Shown here: positions 1-44,511 of the stretch, piece after piece | Position numbering within the stretch: the stretch's first letter is position 1 | Layout of the letters: the number at the start of each line of letters is the position of its first letter | Origin: Gavia stellata | Lineage: Eukaryota; Chordata; Aves; Gaviiformes; Gaviidae | Length of the DNA: 64,000 bases | Reading direction: 5' to 3' | NCBI RefSeq assembly: GCF_030936135.1 | Contig: NC_082604.1 | Location: forward strand, 870,501-934,500 | The notes under the pieces: model-generated | The model's database searches: none | The model's input: only the letters and a program-made list of their open reading frames with translations | Told to the model about the DNA's origin: nothing | Position numbers and translations under genes: made by a program

Positions 1-32660
<32,660 letters not shown>

Positions 32661-32682
32661 CTAGCAGGGAGCAGCGTCTGTC

Positions 32683-35600
32683 CTGCCAGGAGGGAAGAAA
32701 AGGGGGTTAGGAAAGTTTGCATCCCGATCTCCATCTCGCAGCCGTGCCGGAAAAACGAACGGAAAGCCTGTGCAACGAAACCTCCCAGGAATGCCTCTGC
32801 TCGAAAGACGACGTTTTCTTTCATCCCCTGACCTGCCCCATGTTTTGCCTCTCCCGCCTCCCCCTTCTATCTCGGGTCAGGACCCCCTGCTCAGTCCCAG
32901 GGGACACCCTGGACCCCTTACCCCAGGGCAGCACCCACAGTCTCCATCACCCTGCAGCATCACCGGGTGGGCACCCACAGCGGGGGACAGGGCCACGTAG
33001 GCACCATCAGCGCGACCCCCGAGGAGGGGTTCTTCCATCCCGGGGTGCCAACGGCACTGAGCAGGTAGCCCCTCACTTCCAAGCGAGCCCACAACCCCCT
33101 GCCCATCACCCAAGCCTCCCGCCTCCGCTCCAGCCCCAGCAGAGCAGGGACTGGGCAGCAGGACCGGGTGGAGGGGGGGGGGCAGGAAAACGATGGCATT
33201 CGCGTCGAGAAAGGAGGCGGCTGTTGAACACAACCGCTGGTATTTGCCTCTCATTCAGCTCCCGGTAAACGCAGAAGCGCGGCGTCAGCAGCAGCCGCCG
33301 CCCCAGCCCCCAAGCCGGTGGCGATCGCGCTCAGCTGAAGCTCCCAGCTCGTGATCATTTTTCCACTCCTTTTGCTAATAAATTATTAATCACAAACGTC
33401 ACAAGACGAACTGAACCGCTCTCCAACATCTCCCAGAGCAGCCGCCCAGCATTGGTGTCCAGGCTCTCTGCAGCCAGTCCCACCTTCCCCGAGCCCCAGT
33501 TAAGCCTCACTAGCATTGGCTAGAAAAGGATTCTGGGGTTCTTCCCGTGACCAGCAGGTCCTTCGGGATCAGCCCTGACAAAATCCATCCCTGCCTTCCA
33601 ACGTTCATCCCCTCTCCTGCCTGTCCCCTGCTCCCTGGCTCCCGGCGCTGAGCCTGCCGGCAGAAGAGGAGCTCAGCACCCCGCAGCACGGGCGGGCACC
33701 GGCTCCTCCGGCACCCTTGCCTGCGGGACTCCTGCGAGGGTATTTGCAAATGCCCTGGGGCTTTTTGAGCCTGGGCTTTGCCAGTGGGATGCTCGCTCCG
33801 GGAGGAAGGAGATCAGGAGCGAGCAATGGCACAGGTCTGGTTACGCGGACCACGACTCGAAGGAAGCGGAGCAGTAAGGATGGGTCCTCAACACGAGATG
33901 GGTTTTTCCCATGGTGGAAATGAAAAGTACAGCTGAATTTGTGGAAAAGGAGAAAAAAAAGAAGAAGAAAAACATAAATCCACAGGATGGAAAGCGTCCC
34001 CAGAGAAGGGGATGGCTTTAAAACTAACAGGTTTGACAGCTCCGGTTTCATTTCCGAAGGGGGTGGAGGAAAACCAACGTATGCTCTACCCAAAGGCAGG
34101 TATATTCATGGCGCAGTGGAAAAATTTGCAGCCAGAAAGTATTATAAGCTCGGCGCTATCTTTCAAAAACTCTTCCCGTTTTAAAAGCAAGGCTGCATCC
34201 CCGACAGCAGGAGGAGGACAAATCTTCTCCCATTAGAATTCCCAAACCCTCCTCTCAACGCCCCGCTGAGATGTTTCTGGAGCTCCCACTGCTTTCAGCC
34301 AGCAAGCACACCCTTAAATCCCACCAGCTCCAAAGTTCAAGCATTTGGTCTCAGGCTTTCTTGAGCGCGGATCATTTTAAGCGGGCGTTTAACACCACCG
34401 TTGAGTCCCTGCGCCAGCGAGTGGGCTGCCGCGCGCCAACGGGCCTCTGCCTTCCCCACTCTGCTGCTTTCTCAGTTGGGGGAGAAAGGACAAAATAAAC
34501 GGGACTGCTTGCCAAAGGGGAATGAAAAGTTGGTTTTCCCATGAAACGATGGGATATATTCCTGGGTGGAAGGGCTGCATCCTCACGAGGCCATAGGCTC
34601 GAGCTCCTCCACCCTGTGGCACCGCTGGCGCTCGGGGATGAGGGCTAAACCCCACGCAGCAGCCGACACCTGCCCATGGCAAACGCTTCCCTCTCCTCCT
34701 CCACAGCCGGGAGAGCTTCCTTCCCCCCGCTTTGCAGTCTCTCCAGCTCCCAGGGCTGCGAAGAGGTGGGTCAGGCCCCCGGGCTCCCGCCTTGCGTCGC
34801 AGCCATCGGCAAGAGCCACCAGCACCGGAACAGGACACCCATCAGCGACCCACCGCTGCCCACCACGGGCGCCTTCAGACCCTGCCCTCGTTCCCTCCCA
34901 CCCCTGCGCCGTTCCCATCACAGCCCCCATCTCTTCCCACGAAGATACCCCGGCTTCTCTTTTGTCCCACTTTTCCGGGCACCTCGTCTTGCCGCGTGCC
35001 CTCCATTAGCGGCTGCTCACCCTCCTCTGCCGGGAGTGCTCGTTCAGCCCCACACCAGTACCCCCCCAGCCCACCTTCGCTGGCCGTGAGAAGCCCCCTC
35101 CCCACCAGCAGAACCTTTCCTCTCTCCCTGCCATCCGTATGCCCGCATCCCAGCACATTCCCAGCAAGCCATCCGGCTTGCCTAGCCCAGTGGCACGGGC
35201 TGCTCTCCATGCCGGTATTCCCTGCTGCAGAGCCACATGCTCGGCTCCATTTTCTCTCTCCATCCATTTCCTTCAGCTTCCTCGGTCGGCAACGTGCCGC
35301 TTCCCTCCTGCTCCTCCGCAGCTCTCTAGTCCCACCTTTGCCACAGCGGCACAAGGACCACCAGCAACACCGTGCCCCCTCGGGGAGCACCGGCAGCTCC
35401 TTCCCGGCTCCTTCCTGAGCCTCCTCTCCTTTCCCTGACTCATTTTCCCTGCTCAGCCGTGGGGAGGAACTCAGCCTGCAGCCCACGTAAAGCGCCAGGA
35501 CCGCCAGCCATCGCTGGCCACAGGCTCTCGGCATCCCACGGAGAGCGGGGACACCCCGCAGCGGGCACACCCTGCAGCGGGCAGGCCGAGGACGGGCAGG

Positions 35601-38308
35601 GCAGGGGCAGGCGGGTGGCTCGAGCCCAGCCAGCTCGCCCTGCCTGGGGACAGTCAGCCGCCGCCTGCTTAATCCGCCATCGAGAGAAATCCGATAAGCC
35701 GCTATCGGCCTTTCGCTGGGAGCCGGCCAGGATGGCGGCCCCGCTCCCGGCTCCGTCCCCACCTCCTCTCGGGGCCACCCCACACACAAGGGAGACAGTG
35801 GAGGAGGACAGCAGAGTCCCCGGGGCCGGGTCCCACGTCCAGACCTGCCCCCCAACTCCACAGGGTATCTCTTCCCCGCTTCCCATGCAACCCACTGCGC
35901 TCTGCCCCATCCCTACCGGCACACCCGCCGGCCCTCAGGGATGAGCGAAAGGCCCGGAGAGCGATGATTAACTGGATCAGCTAAGATTAATTAGGCGGAG
36001 ATTAGTTAACGAGAGCTCTCTTAGAGCTACCGACTGGCAGCCCTCCTGCCACTGCTGAGAGGTGACCAGTGGGAGAGGGAGCATTGTCCCCAAATGCCAC
36101 CCACAGCGAACTCTTCCCCTAAGGATGCTGCAGGGACCAGCCGTGCTGCCGGTCCCCGGGTGCTGCCGGACACCGGGCTTCGAGTGTCACCACAGCCAGG
36201 ACGCCCTGCGCCGGGCAGGGGCTGCCTCGCCGGGGCCGCGGGCAGCTCTGGCAGATGAAGAGCTGCCTGCGCCGAGGGAAATCCACGGCGAGTTTCTCCT
36301 TTTGTCTGCACGCATCCCCACGTCACCTTGGTGGCGAGGGCGGACGCCCCGTCTGGCTGCGTCTCCCGAGCCACGGTGCTCTCAACCGCCGGCGGCCTTT
36401 GTTTTAACGAGCCCTTCTCCTGCACCCCTCGTTGGGGCCCCCCAGCTCCGTCTGGGACCACGGGACCCTGCCATCCCTCCTCTGGGGACAACGGGGACAG
36501 TGGGGGACCCTGGGGGCAGCTGGTCCGGATGACGCGGCACCATCGGCACCCGCCAGCCGAGCCTTCCGCCCTGCGCAGCGCAAGGGGCCGTGACGGTGCC
36601 ATTTTCCCCGGAGCAGCACCCGCGGGCGGGGAAGCAGCGGAGAGGACAGCCCAGGGCAGGTGCCCCCCGTCCCCACCTGAAATCCAGCCCCTCGCTTCCC
36701 GGGTGCCATCATGGGCACCCTGCCCTGCGCCTCCTCGCCTCCCACCCACCCCGATGGGGGACGCAGCTTCAGGGCACTGTTTGCGGCTCCCTGAGAATTT
36801 CAACGCGGATTAAATTTGCCGGTGGCAAATTTAAGGCCGCGGATGAGGGGTTTTGCTCGCCGCCGGGCAGCTCCCCGTCCTTGTCGCAAAGGCAAGTCAC
36901 CTCACACTCCGTCACCCGTTTCCTCCATCCTCTCTTCCGCACGCTAAAACCCACAGCAGGGAAAAGCCGTGCACGGAAAAGGCAGCGAGCTCCGGCGGGT
37001 TACCTGCGTGGCTGGGCATGGAGAGGGGTGGGAAGCCGGAGGGGGGGACACACACCACATCTCGACACCCCCCGGGGTTCGGGGGCTGCAGCTCTGGCCA
37101 CACGCAGGGAGGTGGCGGGGAGGGGGGTGGTGGCATCTGTGCCAGCGCCAGCTGCCACCTCCCAGACAAAATGGAGGTCAGCGGCAGCGAGCGGGGATGG
37201 CAGAGCCCACCACACCCCTGGCCGTACCTCGGGGCGGGGAGGAGGGGGATGATGCTGCTCCCCTCCCCATGCCACCGAGGCCACCTTGCCGAGGGGCCGC
37301 TGCGGGCGCTGGGGCGTGGAAGGACGGCTGTGGGGTGGCAGGGGAGATGCTGGGTTGGTTCCTTGTCCTCCCCGAGCCCCGCAGCCGCGGTGTGGGACCT
37401 GAGCAGGCGGGAGACCCCGGCACACAGGGCGTCAGCGGGGTCCAGGGGAGGGGACATGTCCCCATGGGGGAGGAGGAGGAGGAAGAAGACAATGGGGCAG
37501 GTGCAGGGCTGCTCGCTGGGAGCCAAGGTGGCCAAGCGCAGGGCTCTGCACCAGCCCCTCCACCCAGGGACCACCCCCTCCTCAAGCCAGAAGCCATCGG
37601 CGCTGGCCCGCGGTGACATGGCGGCCTTCACCCAGCTGCCCCCAAGGTCAGCGGCAGCAGCTCGTCCTTGGGGGGCAAGCACAAGCCTCGGCTTTGCAGC
37701 GCCTTCACCAGCCATCCCCCCCCCCCCAGGGCGAGGACCCCGGCCGGGGGCGCCCACCACTCCCTCCAGCGCCGTTGTTGACTCTGAAACATAATGATGA
37801 CGGCGCAAGATGGCTCAGCCGCACGGCCAGAACCACCTGACTCGGAGGGGCGAGCGGGGGCAGCTCTGGGGTGAAAAGGGGGCCGGGTGCCCCCTCCCAC
37901 GGGCTGCGGGGATGGCATCCTCCCCCTCCCCACCCCAGGCTGGTACCGGGGCTGCAGAGGCGTCGCCCCGTTCCCGGGAAGCCCCCCCCCCCAGCGGGAT
38001 CCTTCTGGAAGCCGAGGCGGCACCCGCGGGCAGCCCCCGCCCGGCCTCCCTCCCCCGCGCCTCGGGGGGCCCCGTAAAATGGCCGCCGGCCGCAGCCCCC
38101 CGCCCCGTCGGGCCCCCGGGAGGGCGCGTCCCGCTCCAACTCCCCCCCCGCCCCGCGCCGCGCCGGGGCCGAGAGGGGCGGCACCGGCATCCCGGGGCAG
38201 CCCCGGGCCCCCCCCTCGGCCAACGCCCGGGGACCGCGCCCGCGCTGCCGCAGCCCCGCCCGGGCGCGGCGGGGCTGCTCCGTCCCGCACGGTGCCGCCC
38301 GCCCCTAC
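32683..38308 (-). other. KIF1A 5' intron (5.6 kb) with AT-rich islands
   Basis: Lies between the putative non-coding first exon and the first coding exon. Against a GC-rich background there are AT-rich islands at 33,360-33,430, 33,940-34,250 and 35,960-36,020 with homeodomain-type motifs, which look like regulatory candidates. No coding exon was recognised. Confidence 0.5.
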
Positions 38309-38420
38309 CTGTGCCCGTGCCCGTGCCCGGTTCGGCGGGGCGCAGCGCTCAGCCGCGGGCGGGGGGCGCCGGCATGAGGCCGAGCCGCGCGGTGCGGTGC
38401 GATGCGGTGCCGGTGCCGGT
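38309..38420 (-). other. KIF1A: Probable non-coding first exon of KIF1A
   Basis: On the minus strand a good donor (CACAG followed by gtaggggcg) ends at 38,309 inside a dense CpG island, upstream of the coding exon whose acceptor is at 32,682. The 5' boundary is unknown, so the upper coordinate is a guess. The assignment rests on donor quality, position and the usual vertebrate arrangement of KIF1A with an untranslated exon in a CpG island. Confidence 0.5.
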
Positions 38421-38641
38421 GCGGGTGGCGGTAGCCCCGCCCCTGCGGTCCCCGCCCCGCCCCGCCCCGCGCGCTGGTTGGCTGCCGCCGCCCGGGAGGA
38501 GCGGGGAGGGGGAGATGGACGACCGGGAGGGCGCGAGCTGGGGATGGAGCGGTGACGTCAGCGCATCCCCCCCCCCCCCCCCCACCTCGGTCCGCGCTGC
38601 GGAACCGCCGCAAGGGCGCGGGGAGGGGCGGGGCTCCCTGC

Positions 38642-38668
38642 GTCGCCCGGCAACCGTCGCCTGGCAAC
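38642..38668. promoter_or_regulatory. Two adjacent RFX X-box motifs
   Basis: GTCGCC-C-GGCAAC at 38,642-38,654 and GTCGCC-T-GGCAAC at 38,656-38,668. They are separated by one base and repeat with a 14-bp period. Both fit the RFX half-site pair (GTYGCC and GGCAAC, one-base spacer). They lie about 330 bp upstream of the putative KIF1A exon-1 donor. Confidence 0.6.
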
Positions 38669-38899
38669 CGCCCCCCCCCCATCCCCGGCTCCCCCGGGCG
38701 CGGTACCCCGGCCCCGCCGGCTCGCTGCCGCGGGGAGCGCTGCCCCCCCACCACCCCGGGGCCTCCCGCCAGGCCCGGGCCCCCCTCTCCGGCCCCCGGC
38801 GGCCCCGGCTGGCAGCACCCACCGCCAGCGCAGAGCTTCTTCCCCCGCTCCGGCCTGACGAGCCCCCCGCCCCGCAGCCCCCCGGTTCCCCGTCCATCT

Positions 38900-40225
38900 G
38901 CGCTGGGGAATTCAGAGCCAGCGCGGAAAGAAGATTACGCCTTCGCCGCCAGCTGTTGCCAGCAGCGCATCCTCCATCACCCCTCCACGCCAACCGCGAG
39001 GCCACATGTCCCCTCCCTGCCTTGGCCTTTCCCCAGGTCTCCCTGCAGGACAGGAGGCAGAGATGTCTTCATCCACCCACCCATCGCAGCGGTGGTGGGT
39101 CTCCAGCAGGTCGTTCCTGCCGGTGTTTTAGGGACCGAGCGTTTCGGAGATGCTGCGAGCATCCGGCAGCAATCCCGATGCAGGGAGTCCCTTCGGCCGG
39201 AGGAGCATGTGGCTGGGGTACAGGATGAGGGGCTGGCTTGGGACCTCTGGTCCTCACCTCGGTAGACGATGACCAGGCAGCAGTCCCCAGGCTAACTGTG
39301 GTTTCCATCATCCACGTGGTGCCGGCCACACCGGCTCCCAGCTCCTCTCAGAGACGAACATCCGACTGCTCCGGGCAGAAATGCTCTCGCCTGGCACAGT
39401 GCCAGCCCCACGCATCTGCCCCAAATGCCTTCAACATGTGTCAGGGCGGACTTTTCACCCCATAACCGTCATCCCCAGCCCAAAGCTTTGCTCACTGAGT
39501 GGCTCCTCTGGCCTGGGACCGGCTCCTGGACCTGCCAGGAGCTGGCAGCGGACAGTTCGTTTGCGTTGCAGGGTATGGACGGCAGAGCACGTGCCGGAGG
39601 ATGGGCATGGTACAATGGACTGTGGGCGCACGTGGCGGGTGACAGGCACAGCATATTGAACAGGCACGCGCGGCCTGTGGCATCATTAGGACACGCTGGG
39701 ATGCCCGCAAGCCAGGCTGAGCCCCCAGAGCGCTGCTCGCTGCGGCAGGGACTGCGGCCGTGTCCCACCCTCTGCCCTTCTGCAAACCATCCCGATGGCC
39801 AGCCTCCTCCGGGCGGCTGTCGCTCGGCCAGGCGTTCTTCTGCAAGGCAGGTCCTTGGTCAGGGAGAACCTGGCTGACAGAGCTTTGCGCTGCTGGACGA
39901 GTCATGACCGTGGCGGTTGTGCCAGGCCGATCCCAGCATGACCATCCCATGGCACAGGACCTGCGTGCCCAGGAGCAGGGATCCCACCTGCTGGGATGGT
40001 GTTGGAAACCATCAACCACGGTGTCCTGGGGGCCGTGGGGACGGGGTCAGCATGGTGCTTGCCAGTCCCAGAGGCTGGTGTGCCTGCGAAGCACCCCACA
40101 CACACACTAGCAAGGGGGGATGCCCCCAAAATTATGTGGCTGAGACAGCAGGGACGGCACTGGTGGCACATTAACCAGACAAGGAGGGGGCCGGGGCAGA
40201 GTCCAGGCCGGTGGGGGGAGCGCTG
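38900..40225. other. Intergenic region between KIF1A and AGXT promoters
   Basis: About 1.3 kb between divergently transcribed KIF1A and AGXT. Moderately GC-rich and unique. I see no exon, repeat or RNA gene. Confidence 0.5.
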
Positions 40226-40232
40226 AGCCCTG

Positions 40233-40250
40233 GGGTCAGGGTCCATTGGG
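40233..40250 (+). promoter_or_regulatory. AGXT: Candidate DR1 nuclear-receptor site and inverted CCAAT in the AGXT promoter
   Basis: GGGTCA-G-GGTCCA at 40,233-40,245 is a one-base-spaced direct repeat of nuclear-receptor half-sites (HNF4/PPAR type). It is immediately followed by ATTGG, an inverted CCAAT. It lies 29 bp upstream of the first in-frame ATG. A liver-type receptor site would suit a hepatic glyoxylate enzyme. This is motif-level evidence only. Confidence 0.35.
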
Positions 40251-40273
40251 ACGCTGGACACTGCTAGCACGGG

Positions 40274-40348
40274 ATGCACTGCGCTGCGGTGCGGGGTGCT
40301 GCATGGGCAGCCTCCACTGCTCCTCTCCTCCAGGCTCGACTCCTGGGG
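40274..40348 (+). CDS. AGXT: In-frame upstream extension of AGXT: possible mitochondrial leader
   Basis: An ATG at 40,274 is in frame with the 40,349 ATG and adds 25 codons with no stop. The added peptide (beginning [11 protein letters not shown] and ending LLQARLLG) has Arg and His but no acidic residue, as expected of a matrix-targeting presequence. The next segment [13 protein letters not shown] is also basic and acid-free. Mammals with mitochondrial AGT use an equivalent upstream ATG of about 22 codons. A CCTCCAG acceptor-like sequence at 40,326-40,333 leaves open that translation begins in another upstream exon. Confidence 0.5.
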
Positions 40349-43300
40349 ATGGCAAGGCGCACCATAGCCACCAGCCTGCTCCGCGTCCCCCCGCCCCAGG
40401 AGCTGCTCCGGCCCCTGACCGTGCCAGAAAGGCTACTGCTCGGGCCTGGGCCCAGCAATGTGCCCCCCCGCATCCTGGCTGCAGGCGGCCAGCAGCTCCT
40501 GGGCCACATGCACCCCGAGGTGCTGCAGGTGAGCTGCCCCAGCCCAGCCTTCCTCCCCTTCCCTCCTGTCCCTCAGCCCCCACGAGGGGCTGCGACAGCT
40601 CTGCCGGGGCGAGGGGGGCAATAGCAGTGCCAGTTGGTTCCCTGCCGCCGCAGGTGATGGATGAGATCAAGGCAGGCATCCAGTACGCCTTCCAGACGGA
40701 GAACCGGCTGACCCTGGCCGTCAGCGGCACTGGCCACTGCGCCATGGAGGCTGCCCTCCTCAACCTCCTGGAGAATGGCGACACGGCGCTGGTGGCCATC
40801 AACGGCATCTGGGGACAACGCGCCGCTGACATCGCCAGGAGGTTGGGTACGTCGGGGACAGCCGGACGGCACCGGCAGGGCTCAGGGGACCAGGCTTGTG
40901 GGCGGGATGCCAGAATGTGACCCCAGGCTTGCTGTCCCCATCCTGGAAGCAGTGGCCAGTAACACGGCTTCCGCAGATGGAGAGCGTTCCAGGTTTTTTC
41001 CAGGGTGATGTCCCTCCGTTTACAGTGGTTTATGGCTTTTCCACCGGGTAAATTCGTGGGAGGCTGGAGCCTGGTGGACAGCCGCGCTCCTGGTTCATGC
41101 ATGATCGATTCCCTCACGGAGCAGGTGTCTGCCCAGAGGGAGGCATGCCCAAAGCTCACTCTCCCTCTGCCCAAATCCCTCCCAGGAGCCAATGTCCACG
41201 AGCTGCTGAAGCCCCCGGGCGAGTACTTCACTCCGCAGGACATCGAGGAGGTGAGTGCCAGCCATGGTGTGGGGCAGCGGGAGCGAGCCGGCTCCGGGGG
41301 CAGTCACCTTGCCCTCTGTTTCATGCAGGGCCTGGTGCGGCACAAGGCTTCGGTGCTCTTCATCACCCACGGCGAGTCCTCCACAGGGGTGCTGCAGCCG
41401 CTGGAGGGGCTGGGCGAGCTGTGCCACCGGTCAGTGCATGGCGGGCACCCGCGGGGGCTGGCAGCACCCCAAGGTGGCCGTGGGGAATTGGGGCACGGGG
41501 ATTTACACGCCCTGGGGTCTCCTCTGGCTCTGTTGTGCTGGAAGCGGTTGGTGCCAGGGAGACACGCAACCGCAGAGGGGACCGGGATGCCGGGGCTGCA
41601 GGCAGAGGGGTGGCTAGAGGAGGTGGCAGGAGGAGGTGGCAGGGACACCAGGCTGAGCTCTGTCCTCCCACAGGCATGGCTGCCTGCTGCTCGTGGATGC
41701 GGTGGCATCGCTCGGAGGAGCCCCCATCTTCATGGACCAGCAGGGTAAGAGCCACAGTGCCATCATGGGCACCCAGGGGACAAGGGGGCTCACGCCTGGG
41801 CCAGGAGAGGAGGGCAGTGGGATCAGCCCCACCAGCTGCATTTCAGGCTAGCAGCGCTAGAAACTGGTCCAGCTGCAGCCAGCGAGCCTGTTCCCCCCAA
41901 GGGACTCTCAGCCGTGCCAGGGTGTCCCCCAAAGCAGGCCAGACACAAGCCAGACCTGCAGCGTGTCCCACCCTGTGCTTCCCACCCACCATTTGCAGCC
42001 AGGTTGGGGGGGCTCAGCGTATCCCCGCTGGGAGCCCCCGGTCCCTAAGGAGCTGCCTCCCCTCTCCGGCAGGGATTGACGTCCTATACTCGGGGTCTCA
42101 GAAAGTCCTCAACGCCCCCCCCGGCAGCGCCCCCATTTCATTCAGTGAGCGAGCCAGGTAAGGGCAGCCCTGTCCCACCGGCGGGGAAGGCGATGGGGCT
42201 GCGGGGAGGCTGTCACCCCCCCACACTTTGCCAGCCATCCGCTCCAGCCCCACTCTGGAGAGCACGCCCAGCAGCAGCTCTGCAGGGTCAGAGCCCAGCT
42301 TAGCCCTGGGCAGCGATGGGCGCTGGAGCCAACCTCTGCGCTCGCTTTGGGGGGCCCTCCTGCAGGACTGACCCCACCCTGGAGCCGGTGGGGCCAAGGT
42401 CCAGCTCCTCCCCAGCACTCTGCTTCACCAGGGAGAAGATGCTGAGGAGGAAGGCGAAGCCCCCATCCTTCTACCTGGACATGGGCTGGCTGGCAAACTA
42501 CTGGGGCTGCGACGGGGAGCCGCGAAGGTGAGGGTGGGCTGTCCCAGGATGGATGGCCACAGCCGTCCCACCCACAGCCTTCGCCCCGACTCGGGTGATA
42601 CCTTCCCTGCAGGGCTCAAGTCCTGCCTCCCCGTTGCCCTGTCCGCTGGTTGCAAAGCGGCCCTGGGGTATTTGCATCCCCTCTGCCCTGGGTGAAGAGG
42701 AGGGAGGACGTCACACCCCGGTTCCCCCCTACCTGCTTTGCTGCAGGCCAGGCCGAACCCGCCCGGGTGCCCCTTGGGTTTTGCAGGTACCATCACACGG
42801 CACCGATCAACAGCTTCTTCAGCCTGCGGGAAGGCTTGGCCATGCTGGCGGAGCTGGTGAGCGGCGCCGGGCAGGCAGAGGGACACCGGCAGTGCTGGTG
42901 GGGTTTGGGGGAGCGGTGGGTGCCAGGACCTTCTCCTTCCTCTCTGCCCACAGGGTCTGGAGAGCTCCTGGGAGCGCCACCAGGCCAACTGCGCCCAGCT
43001 GTGCCAGGGGCTGCGCGACATGGGGCTTGAGCTCTTCGTGAAGGAGGAGGTGGGTGCAAGGCGAGCCCACCACCATGGTGCAGGGGCAGCGTGAGGACCT
43101 GGCCCTGCACAGCTGGAGACGTGCCTGGGCAGCTTTTTATACTGGAGAAAAAACTCTCCCCCCCAGTGATGCTCCCCGCTGGCAGGCTGCCGGGCTTACC
43201 AGGGACAGGGCTGCGGCCAGGAGCCGCAGGTTTAACCTGGTTTCTCTCTTCCCCAGAAGGCGAGACTTCCCACCATCACCACCGTCACGGTGCCCAAGGG

Positions 43301-43851
43301 CTACGACTGGAAGGAAATCACAGCCTTTCTCATGGACAACCACGCCATCGAGATCGCTGGGGGCCTGGGCCCCTCGGTGGGCAAGGTGGGCAGCGTCCTA
43401 CCCTCCCACTGCCCATGGCCGGGCACCAAACCCGGCTGCGGCCGCATCCATCGGTAGCGCGCCCCATGATTAACTGGTGCTCTCTGGCTGCAAACAGCAA
43501 ACACAAAGCTGGACGCATCCCATCGCCTGCAGCAACACATAGTGGCTCCTAACCACACACAATTGCTGCGCATAATTGAATAACCATGCACATAATTAGC
43601 CGGGTGACACGTCTTTAGAGGAAACGTGTTATATCGGGCAAGCGGGGAGTTGCGCACATGCACTCAACGCTCGCAGGGAGACGGCACCGAGCACGGCCGC
43701 AAAGGTGGGCGCTGCAGGGAGACACTCGCTCTTCTCTTCCCAGGTCCTGCGAATTGGCCTCATGGGCTGCAACTCGACCAGCGGCAACGTGGACCGTGTG
43801 CTGCATGCCCTGCGAGATGCCCTCGGGCGCTGCCGCCGCAGCAGGCTCTGA
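40349..43851 (+). CDS. AGXT: AGXT, alanine:glyoxylate (serine:pyruvate) aminotransferase, complete, 11 exons
   Basis: PLP enzyme converting glyoxylate plus alanine to glycine plus pyruvate; in mammals its loss causes oxalate overproduction. Exons: 40,349-40,528; 40,654-40,846; 41,186-41,250; 41,329-41,429; 41,674-41,744; 42,073-42,157; 42,432-42,527; 42,787-42,856; 42,954-43,049; 43,257-43,385; 43,744-43,851. All are in phase, 397 residues against 392 in human. Family blocks: [82 protein letters not shown] (PLP lysine at residue 214, human 209) and [18 protein letters not shown]. The C-terminus is SRL, a peroxisomal PTS1. The start at 40,349 has good context, but an in-frame ATG lies 25 codons upstream (separate entry). 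Fold type I aminotransferase; nothing is broken. Confidence 0.97.
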
Positions 43852-44411
43852 GCACCCCTGCAAAGAGGGGGCCCGGATAAGGTGGCACAGCACTCTCCCC
43901 CCATGCCTGGCTGCAGGCAGCTGGCAGGCAGAGGGGCTCCGCTGCCTCCCCAGGGAGCTGGCAAGAAACACTGCAACACCAAGCAACCCAAGCCAGAGCG
44001 AAGCTGGAAGAGCAGGGGATGCGGAGGTGAGGGCTGCAGCTCAGCAGACGTGGGACCTGGCCCAAAACCCCTTCCCCAGGTCCTCTGTGCAGGGTCACTC
44101 CCCACAGTCATGGCCTGGCCCCCCAGCTCCTCCCCTTCCCCCAGCCCCAGGGCACGGCAGCCCCACTGCAAGCCGAAGGGAGGGCTGGATGCAGGATCCA
44201 ACCACAGGCCCCTTCCCCTCCCACCACCATCAGCCTTGGCTGTCCCTGCACCAGAGCCCGGCAGGATGCCATCCGTCCCCCCCCCCCGGATTAGGTACCC
44301 CAGGATGAAACACCTGGCCTGGCGCCCAACTCTACCGGGGGAGCCGAGAGGCCGTGCATCCCCATCCAGCTGCAGCAGATGTGCATTCGCTCCCCGGTAC
44401 CATCTTTCCTC

Positions 44412-44417
44412 AATAAA
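44412..44417 (+). terminator. AGXT: AGXT polyadenylation signal AATAAA
   Basis: Canonical AATAAA about 560 bp after the AGXT stop and before the convergent MAB21L4 stop codon. It is the only clear signal in the 3' region, which implies a 3' UTR of about 580 nt. Confidence 0.8.
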
Positions 44418-44511
44418 GTGACACGGCAGCGTGCTGCTCCCTGGCCCCGTGGCTCGTCTTGCACGCCCCTGAGTTTTGAGACACCCGGATGGGGCAGAAG
44501 CGGGGTCCCGT

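Larger units (their letters stand above)
37900..38900 (-). promoter_or_regulatory. KIF1A: CpG-island promoter of KIF1A with GC boxes, CCAAT box and tandem X-boxes
   Basis: About 1 kb of very high GC with frequent CG dinucleotides and GC boxes (CCCCGCCCC type at 38,435-38,470). An inverted CCAAT (GGTTGGCTG) sits near 38,476. Two X-box-like palindromes lie at 38,642-38,668. This is the only CpG island of this kind upstream of KIF1A and contains its likely first exon. No TATA box was seen. Confidence 0.7.

Noticed and set aside
37810-39228. 472-codon open frame across the KIF1A CpG island
   Set aside because: Very GC-rich DNA rarely contains stops; composition is Pro/Ala/Arg/Gly throughout and there is no conserved motif.
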